Origin: Parasporobacterium paucivorans DSM 15970
GTDB taxonomy: Bacteria > Bacillota > Clostridia > Lachnospirales > Lachnospiraceae
Length of the DNA: 64,000 nucleotides
Direction: 5' to 3'
NCBI RefSeq assembly: GCF_900141895.1
Contig: NZ_FQYT01000013.1
Coordinates: forward strand, 1-64,000
Shown here: piece after piece, positions 17,140 through 27,140 of the stretch
Layout: each line of letters starts with the position of its first letter
Numbering within the stretch: the stretch's first letter is position 1
The notes under the pieces: model-generated
Told to the model about the DNA's origin: nothing
What the model saw: only the letters and a program-made list of their open reading frames with translations
The model's database searches: none
Translations under genes and position numbers: made by a program

Positions 17140-18254
17140 GAATGAAGATCCTGGCTGTTTTTGTAGAGGTTACCTCCTATATAATCTCCCTGATTGAAAA
17201 TGTATACCACGTATCCACGGATAATGACATCACCTGTGTCTTTTGCAGCCAGTCTGTAACCGGTCATATTCCGGATGCAGAACTGCCTTCAAACTGTTTG
17301 ATACTAGAAGGGAGCATCTCCAAAAAAATCTGGCATCTGCGAAAAGAATTGCACCATCAGCACTTTGACCTGATGATCATTAATGGATATTCGGATTTTA
17401 TCCGCAGCGGATTGATTCAGTATTGCCGCTGTAAGAAAATACCATATTGTATCGAAGTGGATACACAGCTGATGCTGCCTTCCAGTCGGATCAAGGCACA
17501 GATCAAATCTCTGTACCTTCATAGGATTTTTGAAAATCAGGCATATGGTTTTGCAGGGGGAACAAGGCAGCGCAGATTGTTTGAGTATTATGGAATGGAC
17601 AGCAGCCATATTTTCACGATGCCGATGACCATAGATGTGGAGTATTTCAGAAAAACGGTCGAAGACTGCCCCGGCAGAGAGGAATTAAAGGAAAAATATG
17701 GAGTCGGATCCGGACCTGTCATTCTCTTTGTAGGAAGATTGACCAAGGTTAAGAATATTCCTCTTCTAATGGAGGTATTGTCGAAGCTTGAAAAAGATAC
17801 CGTTCTTGTTATTGTCGGAAAGGGAGAAGAAGAAGCGAGACTGCGTAAAAAGGCTATAGAGCTACGGGTGGATGACAGAGTATATTTCTTTGAATATCAG
17901 ACCATGCCGTGTCTTGCTGAATTTTATAAACTGGCGGATGTTTTTGTACTGCCTTCTTACTTTGAACAATGGGGTCTTGTAATAAATGAAGCTCTTTCCT
18001 GCGGAATCCCTTGCGTTGTGAGTGATAAAGCCGGAGCTGCAGACGACCTGATTATGAAAAACCGTAATGGATTCATTTTTGAAAGCGGGAACGCGGAGGA
18101 TCTGGCGGATAAGATAGTGCGGGCATTGAAGGCCAGTTTTTGCCAGAAAGAGATAAGCGCTTGTATGGACAAGTGGAATTATGAAGTATACGCCCAAAGC
18201 TTCAGGAATGCTGTTAACCTGATTCAAAAATATAGCAGAGATGGAAAGGAGTAA
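17136..18254 (+). CDS. glycosyltransferase family 4
   Basis: The 372-residue GT-B enzyme has ILFVGRLTKVKNIPLLMEVL in the donor domain and LPSYFEQWGLVINEALSCG, the classic GT4 acidic motif, near residues 270-290. It probably adds a repeat-unit sugar on the cytoplasmic face. It is translationally coupled to the acetyltransferase by an ATGA overlap. Confidence 0.9.
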   Translation: MRMKILAVFVEVTSYIISLIENVYHVSTDNDITCVFCSQSVTGHIPDAELPSNCLILEGSISKKIWHLRKELHHQHFDLMIINGYSDFIRSGLIQYCRCKKIPYCIEVDTQLMLPSSRIKAQIKSLYLHRIFENQAYGFAGGTRQRRLFEYYGMDSSHIFTMPMTIDVEYFRKTVEDCPGREELKEKYGVGSGPVILFVGRLTKVKNIPLLMEVLSKLEKDTVLVIVGKGEEEARLRKKAIELRVDDRVYFFEYQTMPCLAEFYKLADVFVLPSYFEQWGLVINEALSCGIPCVVSDKAGAADDLIMKNRNGFIFESGNAEDLADKIVRALKASFCQKEISACMDKWNYEVYAQSFRNAVNLIQKYSRDGKE

Positions 18255-18259
18255 AAATT

Positions 18260-19207
18260 ATGGTCCGGACGCTTCCGATTTCATTCGTAATTCCGACAAT
18301 GAACAGGCCTGACGCTTTTAAAAGAACCATTGATGGACTGATGGACAAAGAATATATCCCTGCTCAGATTATTGTGGTGGACCAGTCTTTGAATGATACG
18401 GAAAAGGATTTGAACAGAAGCTGTTTGGGGTTTTATAATGACAGGATAGAAACTGAATATATCTTTCAGGAAAAGCCTTCACTTACAAAAGCCAGAAACA
18501 ACGGGTATAAACTATGCCGTCATGAAATCATAGTATGTTCAGATGATGATGTTGATGTTAAAGAGGATACGTTAAAGAATCTCTTCAATCTCATGCAAAA
18601 TGATAATGTTGCGATGGTGGCTGGAATAAATGAAAACTCTGGACATTCGCGGACAGATCTGGGATATCTGTTTGGGACAAAGTCCTTTCGGAACCGTAAA
18701 ATCGGGCACGTCACCCTTTCTGTACTGGGCCGCTATCCGGATGATGTGAGGGGAGAAGTCGAAACGCAATGGGCCATGGGATATTTTTTCGCTATCCGCA
18801 AATCATTAAAGGACAGGTGGAATTTGGAATGGGATGAAAGACTAACGGGGTATGCTTATGCGGAGGATCTGGATTTCAGCTACGGATATTACAAAAAGGC
18901 ACAAACAGAGAAACGCAGATGCATCATAAACGAACAGGTCAGGGTAAGACATCTCGTTTCGAATGAATACAGGGTGCCAACCCTGAAGGGAACGTACATG
19001 TATGTCATCAACCGGGAGTATATCAGCTATAAACATAAAATGGGAGCGGCATCCAGAGTCGTTTCCAGATGGACCAATACAGGGCAGTTTCTTCTCAGAT
19101 GTATCAAAAGAGAAAGGCCAATGGATATGTTAAGGGCTCAGGCCCGCTGTGAAAAAAACAGGAAACTAATAAAGGCGGGTATTTTAAGGGAAACCTTCTA
19201 TGAATAG
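18260..19207 (+). CDS. glycosyltransferase family 2
   Basis: The 315-residue GT-A enzyme begins ISFVIPTMNRPDAFKRTI and carries the metal-binding acidic cluster CSDDDVDV at about 94-101, with a catalytic-region YAYAEDLDFS later. It follows the GT4 gene by five bases with AAGGAG before the start, so it is in the same operon. Confidence 0.9.
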   Translation: MVRTLPISFVIPTMNRPDAFKRTIDGLMDKEYIPAQIIVVDQSLNDTEKDLNRSCLGFYNDRIETEYIFQEKPSLTKARNNGYKLCRHEIIVCSDDDVDVKEDTLKNLFNLMQNDNVAMVAGINENSGHSRTDLGYLFGTKSFRNRKIGHVTLSVLGRYPDDVRGEVETQWAMGYFFAIRKSLKDRWNLEWDERLTGYAYAEDLDFSYGYYKKAQTEKRRCIINEQVRVRHLVSNEYRVPTLKGTYMYVINREYISYKHKMGAASRVVSRWTNTGQFLLRCIKRERPMDMLRAQARCEKNRKLIKAGILRETFYE

Positions 19208-19227
19208 CGGGGAAGGAGTGTTGAAAA

Positions 19228-20334
19228 ATGAAAAATATAGGTATCATAACTTTCCACAGAGCTCTGAATTATGGTTCAGCCCTGCAGGCATATGCATTAA
19301 ACAAATATCTCAATAATCAAGGATACCGGGCAGAAACGATTGATTTCCAGACGAAAGCCCAAAAAAATCTGTACAGCCTTATGGAATGCTCACATTCAGT
19401 TATGGGGAAGGCAAGAAACCTGCACACCATGCTTTTTTTACCGGCTGTACTGGTCCGCAGGAGGCGGTTTGACCGGTTTATCGAGGAAAATGTTAAACAC
19501 AGTAAAAAGAGATACCATACATCTAGTGAACTGTACCGGATTGGGAAAAAATTCGACTATTACATATGTGGCAGCGACCAGATATGGAATCCATACTGTA
19601 CGGACTTTGATGAAGCATACATGCTTCCTTTCGTGGAGGATAAATCAAGATGTATTTCGTATGCGCCCAGTATAGGAACCAGCCAGATAGAGGAAAAATA
19701 TCATTTTCTGTTTCGAGATAATCTGAAAGGCTTCAAAGCTCAGTCAACCAGGGAAGAGGCGGGAGCCCATATCCTTGAAGAAATTACCGGCACCAGACCG
19801 GCGGTGCTCCCAGACCCGGTATTTCTCCTGAGCCGGAGGGAATGGAAAAAGATAATCCCCGCCAGAAAAATCAAAAAACCGTATATTTTTTGCTATTTTA
19901 TCGGAAATGTAGCAGGAATGCGGTCGTTTGCCATTAATATGAGGAAAAAAACCGGAATGCCACTGGTAGTTATAAATAAGAATCTGCGGGATTTGCTGTA
20001 TTGGAATAAAAAGATGTATGACGCCGGTCCCAAGGAGTTTCTTTCCCTTCTGTACTATGCAGATTTCATCTGTACGGATTCATTTCATGCGGCGGCTTTT
20101 TCTGCAATTTTCAATAAACAATTCTGGATATTTGTTGATAAAGATAAAGCCTTTTCCTCTAAAAGCAGAATTTATAACATCGCCAATAAATTGGGCTTAG
20201 AAAACCGGGTGCTGACGGAATGCAGCCGGAATATAAGAGTCGACGAACCGATAGATTTCAAATTATGCAATGAAAGGATAGAACTGGAAAGGGAAAAAGG
20301 GAAAAAATATTTAGCGGATGCGCTGGGGGACTAA
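19228..20334 (+). CDS. polysaccharide pyruvyl transferase family protein
   Basis: The 368-residue protein starts MKNIGIITFHRALNYGSALQ, has the YICGSDQIWNP motif and a C-terminal TDSFHAAAFSAIF, all typical of the pyruvyl transferase (CsaB/WcaK) family. It would add pyruvate ketals or a related group to the glycan. GGAAGGAG precedes the start. A second family member is fused to another domain at 30444. Confidence 0.88.
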   Translation: MKNIGIITFHRALNYGSALQAYALNKYLNNQGYRAETIDFQTKAQKNLYSLMECSHSVMGKARNLHTMLFLPAVLVRRRRFDRFIEENVKHSKKRYHTSSELYRIGKKFDYYICGSDQIWNPYCTDFDEAYMLPFVEDKSRCISYAPSIGTSQIEEKYHFLFRDNLKGFKAQSTREEAGAHILEEITGTRPAVLPDPVFLLSRREWKKIIPARKIKKPYIFCYFIGNVAGMRSFAINMRKKTGMPLVVINKNLRDLLYWNKKMYDAGPKEFLSLLYYADFICTDSFHAAAFSAIFNKQFWIFVDKDKAFSSKSRIYNIANKLGLENRVLTECSRNIRVDEPIDFKLCNERIELEREKGKKYLADALGD

Positions 20335-20338
20335 GTGG

Positions 20339-21895
20339 ATGAATACTGATTCAAGGGCCGTGAATTCCATACGCAATACTATATTCGGAGTTATAAATCA
20401 GGTGGTAAAAACCCTGCTTACCTTTGTGTGCCGTACAATACTCATAAAAACGCTGGGTGCCCAATACCTTGGAATAAACGGCCTCTATCTTAATATTCTC
20501 TCTATGCTTTCCCTGGCAGAACTTGGGGTCGGAAATGTATTGATATATACACTTTATAAACCGATTGCTGCGCAGAACACCGATAAGATACGTAATCTGC
20601 TCATATTCTTCCGGAGGATTTATTCTTTGATAGCAGTATCCGTGCTGGTTCTCGGACTGATGCTTGTTCCCCTGCTGAAATATCTTGTAAAGAGCGAGCT
20701 GCCTTATCGAAGTCAGGTTATATATTATCTGATTTTTCTTCTGAATTCGGTTATGTCATATTTTGTGGTTTATAAGTCCATACTGATTAATGCGGATCAG
20801 AAGAATTTCATGGTGAATATAATTAATACGATTTTGACAATCATTCAGAATGGGGCTCAGATAATAATTCTGCTCTTTTTCAGGAACTACACTGCTTTTC
20901 TGTTAGTTTTGGTATTTTCCACAATTATGAATAATCTGACTATAAGTATCATTGCTGATAAAAAATACCCTTTTCTGAAGCAAAAAGCCAGATTCCAGAA
21001 GGAAATCGAAGAAAAGAGAAAGCTCGTCGACAATATAAAAGCGACATTTTTTTATAAAATCGGTGGGGTACTGATGACCTCTACGGACAATATTCTGATA
21101 TCCATTATGCTTGGAACTGTTGTCGTCGGGTATTATTCAAACTACAGCATGATCGTGGTCATGGTTGGCACATTCATAAGCATTCTGACAGACGCCTTTC
21201 TCGCATCCCTGGGAAACCTGAATGCCCAGGATGACAAAGAAAAATCTTACCAGATGTATAAGACAATGACCTTATTTTTTCATTGGATCGGAGCTTTCTG
21301 CACCATCGCTTTTCTTCTGGTTTTTCGCGATTTTGTTGCCATATGGGTAGGGGAGGAATACATACTGGATATGCCTACAACGGCTGCAATTGTAATCACC
21401 TTTTATCTGTCCTGCATTTCAAATCAGAACTGGATGTACAGGGAAACGATGGGGATATTCATGAAGGTTAAATATCTGATGTTCATCGCAGCCATGGTCA
21501 ATCTGGTGTTCTCGGTTATACTTGGTTTGATAGCCGGACTTCCTGGAATACTTATTGCCACGGCCATCGGAAGGGTAACGACTATTTTCTGGAGAGAGCC
21601 GCTGATACTGTTTAGGGATATTTTCGGCAAAAAGGTCCGGGAGTATTGGATAAAACAGCTAAAGTATTTTTTGATGACGGTGGCGTCCTTTGGAATCTGC
21701 ATGCTGATAACTTATCGGATTGCGGGGGGACTGATCGTGGTATTTTTGAAAATTGCCATTGCATTTGTTATTACCGGAATCATTTTTGTGGTTTTCACCC
21801 GAACGAGTCCGGAACTGAAATATCTGAAGTCACTCGCAGAAAAGATTCTGAAAATGATTGCAAATAAAAGGAGAACCGGAGATGGGGGACAATAA
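20339..21895 (+). CDS. polysaccharide flippase, Wzx/MATE-like
   Basis: About 518 residues with 12-14 membrane segments, starting NSIRNTIFGVINQVVKTLLT. This N-terminal pattern is common in Firmicutes Wzx proteins. It would flip lipid-linked repeat units across the membrane for the Wzy protein at 13833. Start 20339 is chosen after GGGGGACTAAGTGG. An in-frame ATG at 20318 overlaps the preceding gene. Confidence 0.88.
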   Translation: MNTDSRAVNSIRNTIFGVINQVVKTLLTFVCRTILIKTLGAQYLGINGLYLNILSMLSLAELGVGNVLIYTLYKPIAAQNTDKIRNLLIFFRRIYSLIAVSVLVLGLMLVPLLKYLVKSELPYRSQVIYYLIFLLNSVMSYFVVYKSILINADQKNFMVNIINTILTIIQNGAQIIILLFFRNYTAFLLVLVFSTIMNNLTISIIADKKYPFLKQKARFQKEIEEKRKLVDNIKATFFYKIGGVLMTSTDNILISIMLGTVVVGYYSNYSMIVVMVGTFISILTDAFLASLGNLNAQDDKEKSYQMYKTMTLFFHWIGAFCTIAFLLVFRDFVAIWVGEEYILDMPTTAAIVITFYLSCISNQNWMYRETMGIFMKVKYLMFIAAMVNLVFSVILGLIAGLPGILIATAIGRVTTIFWREPLILFRDIFGKKVREYWIKQLKYFLMTVASFGICMLITYRIAGGLIVVFLKIAIAFVITGIIFVVFTRTSPELKYLKSLAEKILKMIANKRRTGDGGQ

Positions 21896-22922
21896 TATGT
21901 TTAAAGACAAAACCTTATTGATCACGGGAGGCACAGGTTCCTTTGGGAATGCAGTCCTGAATCGGTTTCTTGATACTGACATCAGGGAAATTAGGATTTT
22001 TTCCAGGGATGAGAAAAAACAGGATGAGATGCGTCATATTTACGATAACGGCAAAATCAAATATTATATCGGTGATGTGAGGGATCCGGGCAGCATTCGC
22101 AATGCCATTTTTGGGGTTGATTATGTGTTTCAGGCAGCCGCTTTGAAACAGGTGCCTTCCTGTGAGTTCTTTCCAATTGAAGCTGTAAAAACGAACATTC
22201 TTGGAACAGATAATGTACTGACGGCGTGTATTGATGAAGGAGTCAAAAAGGTCATCTGCCTGTCAACGGACAAGGCCGCTTATCCGGTCAATGCCATGGG
22301 AACTTCCAAAGCAATGATGGAGAAGGTTTTCGTGGCCAAGGCCAGAACGGTGGATCCGGGCAGGACACTGATATGCGGCACCAGGTATGGCAATGTATTA
22401 TGTTCCCGGGGTTCGGTCGTTCCCCTTTTTGTTGAACAGATTAAAGCAGGGAAGCCCATGACTGTTACAGATCCAGCCATGACCAGATTCATCATGAGTC
22501 TTGAGGAAGCAGTGGAATTGGTTCTGTTTGCATTTAACAATGCTGAAAGTGGTGATATAATGGTGCAAAAGGCACCTGCAACGACCATCGGGATTCTTGC
22601 ACAGGCAGTGAAGGAGCTTTTTGAAGCTGATAATGAAGTGAAAATCATAGGAATCCGGCACGGTGAAAAGATGTATGAGACGCTGCTTACCCGGGAAGAA
22701 TGCGACCATGCCATTGATATGGGGAGTTTTTTCCGTGTTCCTGCAGACAAACGTGACCTGAATTATGACAAATATTTTGTTGAAGGCAGGATCAGGAAGA
22801 CAGAGCTGTCCGAATTCAATTCGGAAAACGCCTACCGACTTAATCTGGAAGAAACAAAAAGCAAACTGTCTTCCCTGAAGTATATTCAGGATGAGCTGGA
22901 TATGTGGAGGAATCGGACATGA
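21882..22922 (+). CDS. capE: UDP-GlcNAc 4,6-dehydratase/5-epimerase (CapE/FnlA)
   Basis: About 346 residues of an SDR enzyme. TGGTGSFGNAVLNR binds NAD(P), DEKKQDEMRHIY follows, and CLSTDKAAYPVNAMGTSKAMME holds the catalytic residues with Met-Lys in place of the usual Tyr-x3-Lys, as in CapE/FnlA. It starts the UDP-L-FucNAc branch by making the keto intermediate from UDP-GlcNAc. It is followed, with overlap, by CapF and CapG. Start 21882 follows AAGGAGAACC. Confidence 0.9.
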   Translation: MGDNNMFKDKTLLITGGTGSFGNAVLNRFLDTDIREIRIFSRDEKKQDEMRHIYDNGKIKYYIGDVRDPGSIRNAIFGVDYVFQAAALKQVPSCEFFPIEAVKTNILGTDNVLTACIDEGVKKVICLSTDKAAYPVNAMGTSKAMMEKVFVAKARTVDPGRTLICGTRYGNVLCSRGSVVPLFVEQIKAGKPMTVTDPAMTRFIMSLEEAVELVLFAFNNAESGDIMVQKAPATTIGILAQAVKELFEADNEVKIIGIRHGEKMYETLLTREECDHAIDMGSFFRVPADKRDLNYDKYFVEGRIRKTELSEFNSENAYRLNLEETKSKLSSLKYIQDELDMWRNRT

Positions 22923-24028
22923 GAATTCTGATTACTGGAGCGAGAGGGTTCATTGGTAAAAATCTGGTGACCGAATTACATAACCGCGGGTATGCGGATA
23001 TTATGGAGTATGATACAGATACGGACATGGACCTTCTGGATGCATATTCAAAAAAATGTGAATTCGTATTTCATCTGGCGGGCGTGAACCGCCCGGTGAA
23101 CGACACGGAATTTTTGTCTGGGAACAGGGATCTTACTCTGTTCCTGCTGGACATGCTGAAAAAAAACGGAAACAGGGCGCCAATTATGATTTCCTCCTCT
23201 ATTCAAGCGGCTCTGGATAACCCATATGGAAAAAGCAAAAAGGCAGCGGAAGATCTTTTGTTTGCATATGCAAAGGAAACCGACATAAAAGTTCTGGTTT
23301 ACCGCTTTCCCAATGTTTTTGGAAAATGGAGCAGGCCAAATTATAACAGCGCAGTAGCAACCTTCTGCCATAATATTGCAAATGATCTCCCCATTCAGTT
23401 AAGTGATCCGGATCGGATTATGAGTCTCGTCTATATTGACGACCTGGTTGAAGAAATGATCAGGGCTTTAAACGGAAAGGAAAACAGACAGGGGGATTTC
23501 TGCGATGTTATGATCCATCACACTGCAACATTGAGTGAAATAGCCACTATAATTCAGTCTTTCAAAGAAAACAGGGAAAATCTGCATGTGCCGGATATGT
23601 CAAATCCGCTTGAAAAAAAACTCTACAGCACGTACCTTAGCTTTCTTCCTAAAGAACGGTTTGCCTATCCACTCAGAAGCAATGCGGATGAAAGGGGATC
23701 TTTCACTGAAATCATCCGGACGGATGACAGGGGCCAGTTTTCCGTGAACATCGTAAAACCTGGAGTGACAAAGGGAAATCACTGGCATCATTCCAAAAAC
23801 GAGAAATTTCTTGTAGTAAGCGGAAAGGGTCTGGTCCGGTTTCGTAAGGTGGACTCGGATGACATCATTGAGTATTATGTGAGTGAAGAAAAAATGCAGG
23901 TACTGGATATACCGACGGGCTACACCCATAGCCTGGTCAATGTAGGAGATGTGGATCTGGTTGTATTCATGTGGGCAAACGAGGTGTTTAATCCGGATAA
24001 ACCCGATACATACTTTCTGGAGGTGTAA
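22919..24028 (+). CDS. capF: bifunctional epimerase/C4-reductase with cupin domain (CapF/FnlB)
   Basis: About 370 residues: an N-terminal SDR domain with TGARGFIGKNL and YGKSKKAAE, followed by a cupin from about residue 240 with GNHWHHSKNEKFLVV as metal-binding region. This two-domain layout is specific to CapF. It takes the CapE product to UDP-N-acetyl-L-talosamine. It overlaps CapE by four bases (ATGA) and precedes CapG by one base. Confidence 0.92.
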   Translation: MRILITGARGFIGKNLVTELHNRGYADIMEYDTDTDMDLLDAYSKKCEFVFHLAGVNRPVNDTEFLSGNRDLTLFLLDMLKKNGNRAPIMISSSIQAALDNPYGKSKKAAEDLLFAYAKETDIKVLVYRFPNVFGKWSRPNYNSAVATFCHNIANDLPIQLSDPDRIMSLVYIDDLVEEMIRALNGKENRQGDFCDVMIHHTATLSEIATIIQSFKENRENLHVPDMSNPLEKKLYSTYLSFLPKERFAYPLRSNADERGSFTEIIRTDDRGQFSVNIVKPGVTKGNHWHHSKNEKFLVVSGKGLVRFRKVDSDDIIEYYVSEEKMQVLDIPTGYTHSLVNVGDVDLVVFMWANEVFNPDKPDTYFLEV

Positions 24029-24029
24029 T

Positions 24030-25175
24030 ATGAAAAAGCTTAAAGTCATGACCGTCTTAGGTACCAGGCCCGAAATCATAAGGCTTTCATCCGTCATAGG
24101 CAAGCTGGAAGAATCGGATGCGATAGAGCACATACTTGTACATACGGGTCAGAACTATGATTATGAATTGAATGAGATATTCTTTGAGGATTTCAAATTG
24201 AGAAAGCCGGATTATTTCCTGAAGGCAGCAGGTGCTGGACCGATAGAAACAGTCGGTAATATCCTGATTAATATAGAACCGGTTCTCGAAGCAACCAAGC
24301 CGGACGCATTCCTGGTCCTGGGAGATACAAACAGCTGTCTTGCCGCCATAGCAGCAAAGAGAAGACATATACCCATATTTCATATGGAAGCAGGCAACCG
24401 TTGTTTTGACCAGAGAGTACCGGAAGAGACAAACAGGATAATTGTAGACCACATTGCAGACATCAATCTGACCTATAGCGAAATTGCCCGGGAATATCTT
24501 CTTCGGGAAGGTCTTTCAGCAGACCGGATTATTAAAACGGGCAGTCCGATGATGGAAGTCCTTTATTCAAGAAAAGAGGATATAGATAAATCGAATGTAC
24601 TGGAACGTCTCAGTCTAAAGAACGAAGGCTATTTTGTGGTTTCAGCACACCGGGAAGAGAATATCTGTACTGGGAAAAACTTCTCTGATCTGGTGGAAAG
24701 TCTGAACGCCATTGCAGACACCTATGGCATGCCTGTAATATTCAGTACACATCCGAGAACCAGAAAGATGATAGAGCATAGTGAGGTCGAATTCAATCCG
24801 TTGATCCGCATCATAAAACCCCTGGGATTTAATGACTATATCAAATTGCAGATCCATTCGAAAGCAGTAATAAGCGACAGCGGTACGATAAGCGAGGAAT
24901 CCTCCATTCTCGGATTCAGGGCACTGAACATCAGACAGGCACACGAAAGACCGGAAGCAATGGAAGAGGCGGCCGTCATGATGGTGGGACTTGGGAAGGA
25001 AAGGATTCTGCAGGGTCTGCAGGTGCTGGAGACCCAGAATCAAAGTACTTTAAGACCTGTGTATGATTATCAGGTGCCTAACGTATCGGAAAAAATTTTG
25101 AGAATCATCGTGTCCTACACGGACTATGTGAACCGGGTCGTATGGGGGCGGCAAGTGGAAGCATCCGAACAGTGA
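24030..25175 (+). CDS. capG: UDP-N-acetyl-L-talosamine/UDP-GlcNAc 2-epimerase family (CapG/FnlC)
   Basis: The 381-residue non-hydrolysing 2-epimerase starts KVMTVLGTRPEIIRLS and has GDTNSCLAA, HMEAGNRCFDQRVPEE and ISDSGTISEES, the standard active-site segments. Next to CapE and CapF it would complete UDP-L-FucNAc. A strong GGAGGTG precedes ATG 24030; a longer in-frame reading overlaps CapF and is rejected. It is the last gene before the internal promoter and terminator. Confidence 0.92.
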   Translation: MKKLKVMTVLGTRPEIIRLSSVIGKLEESDAIEHILVHTGQNYDYELNEIFFEDFKLRKPDYFLKAAGAGPIETVGNILINIEPVLEATKPDAFLVLGDTNSCLAAIAAKRRHIPIFHMEAGNRCFDQRVPEETNRIIVDHIADINLTYSEIAREYLLREGLSADRIIKTGSPMMEVLYSRKEDIDKSNVLERLSLKNEGYFVVSAHREENICTGKNFSDLVESLNAIADTYGMPVIFSTHPRTRKMIEHSEVEFNPLIRIIKPLGFNDYIKLQIHSKAVISDSGTISEESSILGFRALNIRQAHERPEAMEEAAVMMVGLGKERILQGLQVLETQNQSTLRPVYDYQVPNVSEKILRIIVSYTDYVNRVVWGRQVEASEQ

Positions 25176-25178
25176 ACA

Positions 25179-25207
25179 TTGTTTCTGGAAGTCATACATG
25201 GTATAAT
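25179..25207 (+). promoter_or_regulatory. possible internal promoter in the polysaccharide locus
   Basis: TTGTTT (25179-25184), a 17-base spacer and TATAAT (25202-25207) lie between CapG and the hairpin at 25308. The -10 is consensus but the -35 is weak. Confidence 0.5.
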
Positions 25208-25307
25208 AATGAAAACAGAAGCTTTCGGATTATAAAAAAAGGCGGGCTGCAGCATGAAGATGGATTCTGGTATTCAGATAAAACTTCATCGAATATTTCG
25301 TAAATGG

Positions 25308-25346
25308 AAAGAGCATATTCCCATGAGTGGGAATGCGCTCTTTTTT
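25308..25346 (+). terminator. terminator or attenuator inside the polysaccharide locus
   Basis: AAAGAGCATATTCCCA (25308-25323) pairs with TGGGAATGCGCTCTTT (25328-25343), with one mismatch, and six T follow from 25341. It ends the CapEFG transcript, or attenuates the short leader started at the internal promoter, 24 bases before the next start codon. Confidence 0.8.
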
Positions 25347-25369
25347 GGTAGAATATCGGGAGGAAAATT

Positions 25370-26167
25370 GTGAATGGATTGATTTTTAAGACTTATCTGG
25401 CAGACATGATGGAGATTCTTGGAATCAATGAGCGAAGACTAAGGGACCTTAATAAAAGTTATAAGAATGATTATATTAGGATTATCAATTATCATCATGT
25501 CCCAGCCGCCTGCCGGAATATTTTCGAGGAACAGGTTAAATGGTATTATTCAGAGTTTGAAAATGTAACAAGGGACAAGTTGGAAAGTTTTTTGGAATCC
25601 GGGTATATTTTCAGAGATAAACCGGGTCTTGCGATAACCTTTGATGACGGCTTTGCGGATAATTATGAGATGTCTTTTCCGATTCTGAATAAGTATGGTT
25701 TTACAGGATGGTACTTTGTATCCTCGTCTCTTGTGGACACCCGGGGATATATGACTGCGGCCCAGCTAAAAACCATGGCAGAAGGAGGGCACATTATCGG
25801 AAACCACACTTATTCCCATCACCGGATGGAGATTACAGACTCTCAGGAACTTCTGAAAAGAGAAATCCAGACATCAAAGGAACAGCTTGAAAAGATGCTC
25901 GGAAGAAAAGTGGAAGCATTTGCCTGGTGCGGAGGGGAAGAATGCCATTACACAAAGGCGGCTTCAGATTGGATAAAAAGAAGCGGATACAGGTATTCAA
26001 TGATGACGAATTCCCAGCCTGTATTGCATGATACCAGTCGTCAGCAGCTGCAAAGAACCAATATTGATGCTGGATGGAAAATGAGCCTGGTCAGATTTCA
26101 GCTTTCAGGAGCAATAGATAAGAGATTCGAAAAAAAACGGATCCGGGTCAACGAACGGATCCAGTGA
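25370..26167 (+). CDS. polysaccharide deacetylase family protein (NodB-like)
   Basis: The 265-residue protein has the NodB pattern: AITFDDGFADNYE supplies the catalytic Asp pair and IIGNHTYSHHRM supplies the two metal-binding His. It lacks a signal peptide, so its action on lipid-linked or cytoplasmic intermediates is possible. The start is GTG at 25370, preceded by GGGAGGAAAA. It opens the second block of the locus after a terminator-like hairpin. Confidence 0.88.
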   Translation: MNGLIFKTYLADMMEILGINERRLRDLNKSYKNDYIRIINYHHVPAACRNIFEEQVKWYYSEFENVTRDKLESFLESGYIFRDKPGLAITFDDGFADNYEMSFPILNKYGFTGWYFVSSSLVDTRGYMTAAQLKTMAEGGHIIGNHTYSHHRMEITDSQELLKREIQTSKEQLEKMLGRKVEAFAWCGGEECHYTKAASDWIKRSGYRYSMMTNSQPVLHDTSRQQLQRTNIDAGWKMSLVRFQLSGAIDKRFEKKRIRVNERIQ

Positions 26168-26183
26168 TGAGGGGGCGTTGTAT

Positions 26184-27140
26184 ATGGAGAGCGTTAAAAT
26201 TCTAAGTATTTGCATGCCGACCTATAACAGAAATGAGCATATCATGCGACAGCTCAAATTCATTCTGTCTGAATTTGCGCCCTATCGGGACGAAGTGGAG
26301 ATTCTTGTGTCCGACAACTGTTCAGAGGATGATACTGCCAAAAATCTGCAGGATCTGCGAAAGCAGAACAAGACTTTTACCTACTGGGTGAACAAAGAAA
26401 ATATTGGATTTATCGGCAATACCAGAAAACTGGCAAAAAAAGCTAAAGGCAGATATATATGGTTCGTTGGGGATGACGATATTATTACCCATGGGATAGC
26501 CGATGCCATCTTTGGAGTTTTTTATTCAGGAAACGATGTTGGTCTGATTGCCATGAACCACAACTTTTTTATGGGAGAATATACGCCCGGATGTTCCAAA
26601 TCGGTCATCAATTTTCCTAAGGGTGGATTGCATAAAAATGGCAAAAAAGCAGCGGTGGATATTTTTGTGCGGAATGACGGCGTATTGATGTTTATAACGG
26701 CTGTAATCATGAAAAAAAAATATGTAATCGAAGCGATCAGAACCTGCACTAGAAGTCTGACGACAAACCTTAGCTGGGCTCTGGCTGCTGCCAGTGATAA
26801 AAATGGCATATGGCTTATTGAAGAGGTCTATATACATGACCGTTACAGCGGGATTTCATGGAGCGAGAAATATCTGGAGGTATTTGCTTATAATATGACA
26901 GTTTCCGTAAAAGAAATGAACAGATTCGGTTATTCGAACGAGCAGATCAAAAAAATGCTGAAAAGCAGGAAGCATTATCAGGAATTCGTAGCCTATATGG
27001 TCAGAAGCCCCAGGACAGGCATTCCGAATTATTTGAACTATCTGTCCCCGGGTCTGCTCCTGAATACGCCCGCCATATTGTTTAAAGCGCTGTTCAAGAA
27101 AATCCGCAGACATTTGGCGGGAGAAAAGGAGGCATCCTGA
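26184..27140 (+). CDS. glycosyltransferase family 2
   Basis: About 318 residues. It starts with ILSICMPTYNRNEHIMRQL, contains LVSDNCSEDDTAKNL and the DxD region WFVGDDDII, all standard for GT2 enzymes. It is tightly packed with the neighbours; its stop codon overlaps the start of RfbF. The acceptor cannot be told from the sequence. Confidence 0.88.
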   Translation: MESVKILSICMPTYNRNEHIMRQLKFILSEFAPYRDEVEILVSDNCSEDDTAKNLQDLRKQNKTFTYWVNKENIGFIGNTRKLAKKAKGRYIWFVGDDDIITHGIADAIFGVFYSGNDVGLIAMNHNFFMGEYTPGCSKSVINFPKGGLHKNGKKAAVDIFVRNDGVLMFITAVIMKKKYVIEAIRTCTRSLTTNLSWALAAASDKNGIWLIEEVYIHDRYSGISWSEKYLEVFAYNMTVSVKEMNRFGYSNEQIKKMLKSRKHYQEFVAYMVRSPRTGIPNYLNYLSPGLLLNTPAILFKALFKKIRRHLAGEKEAS

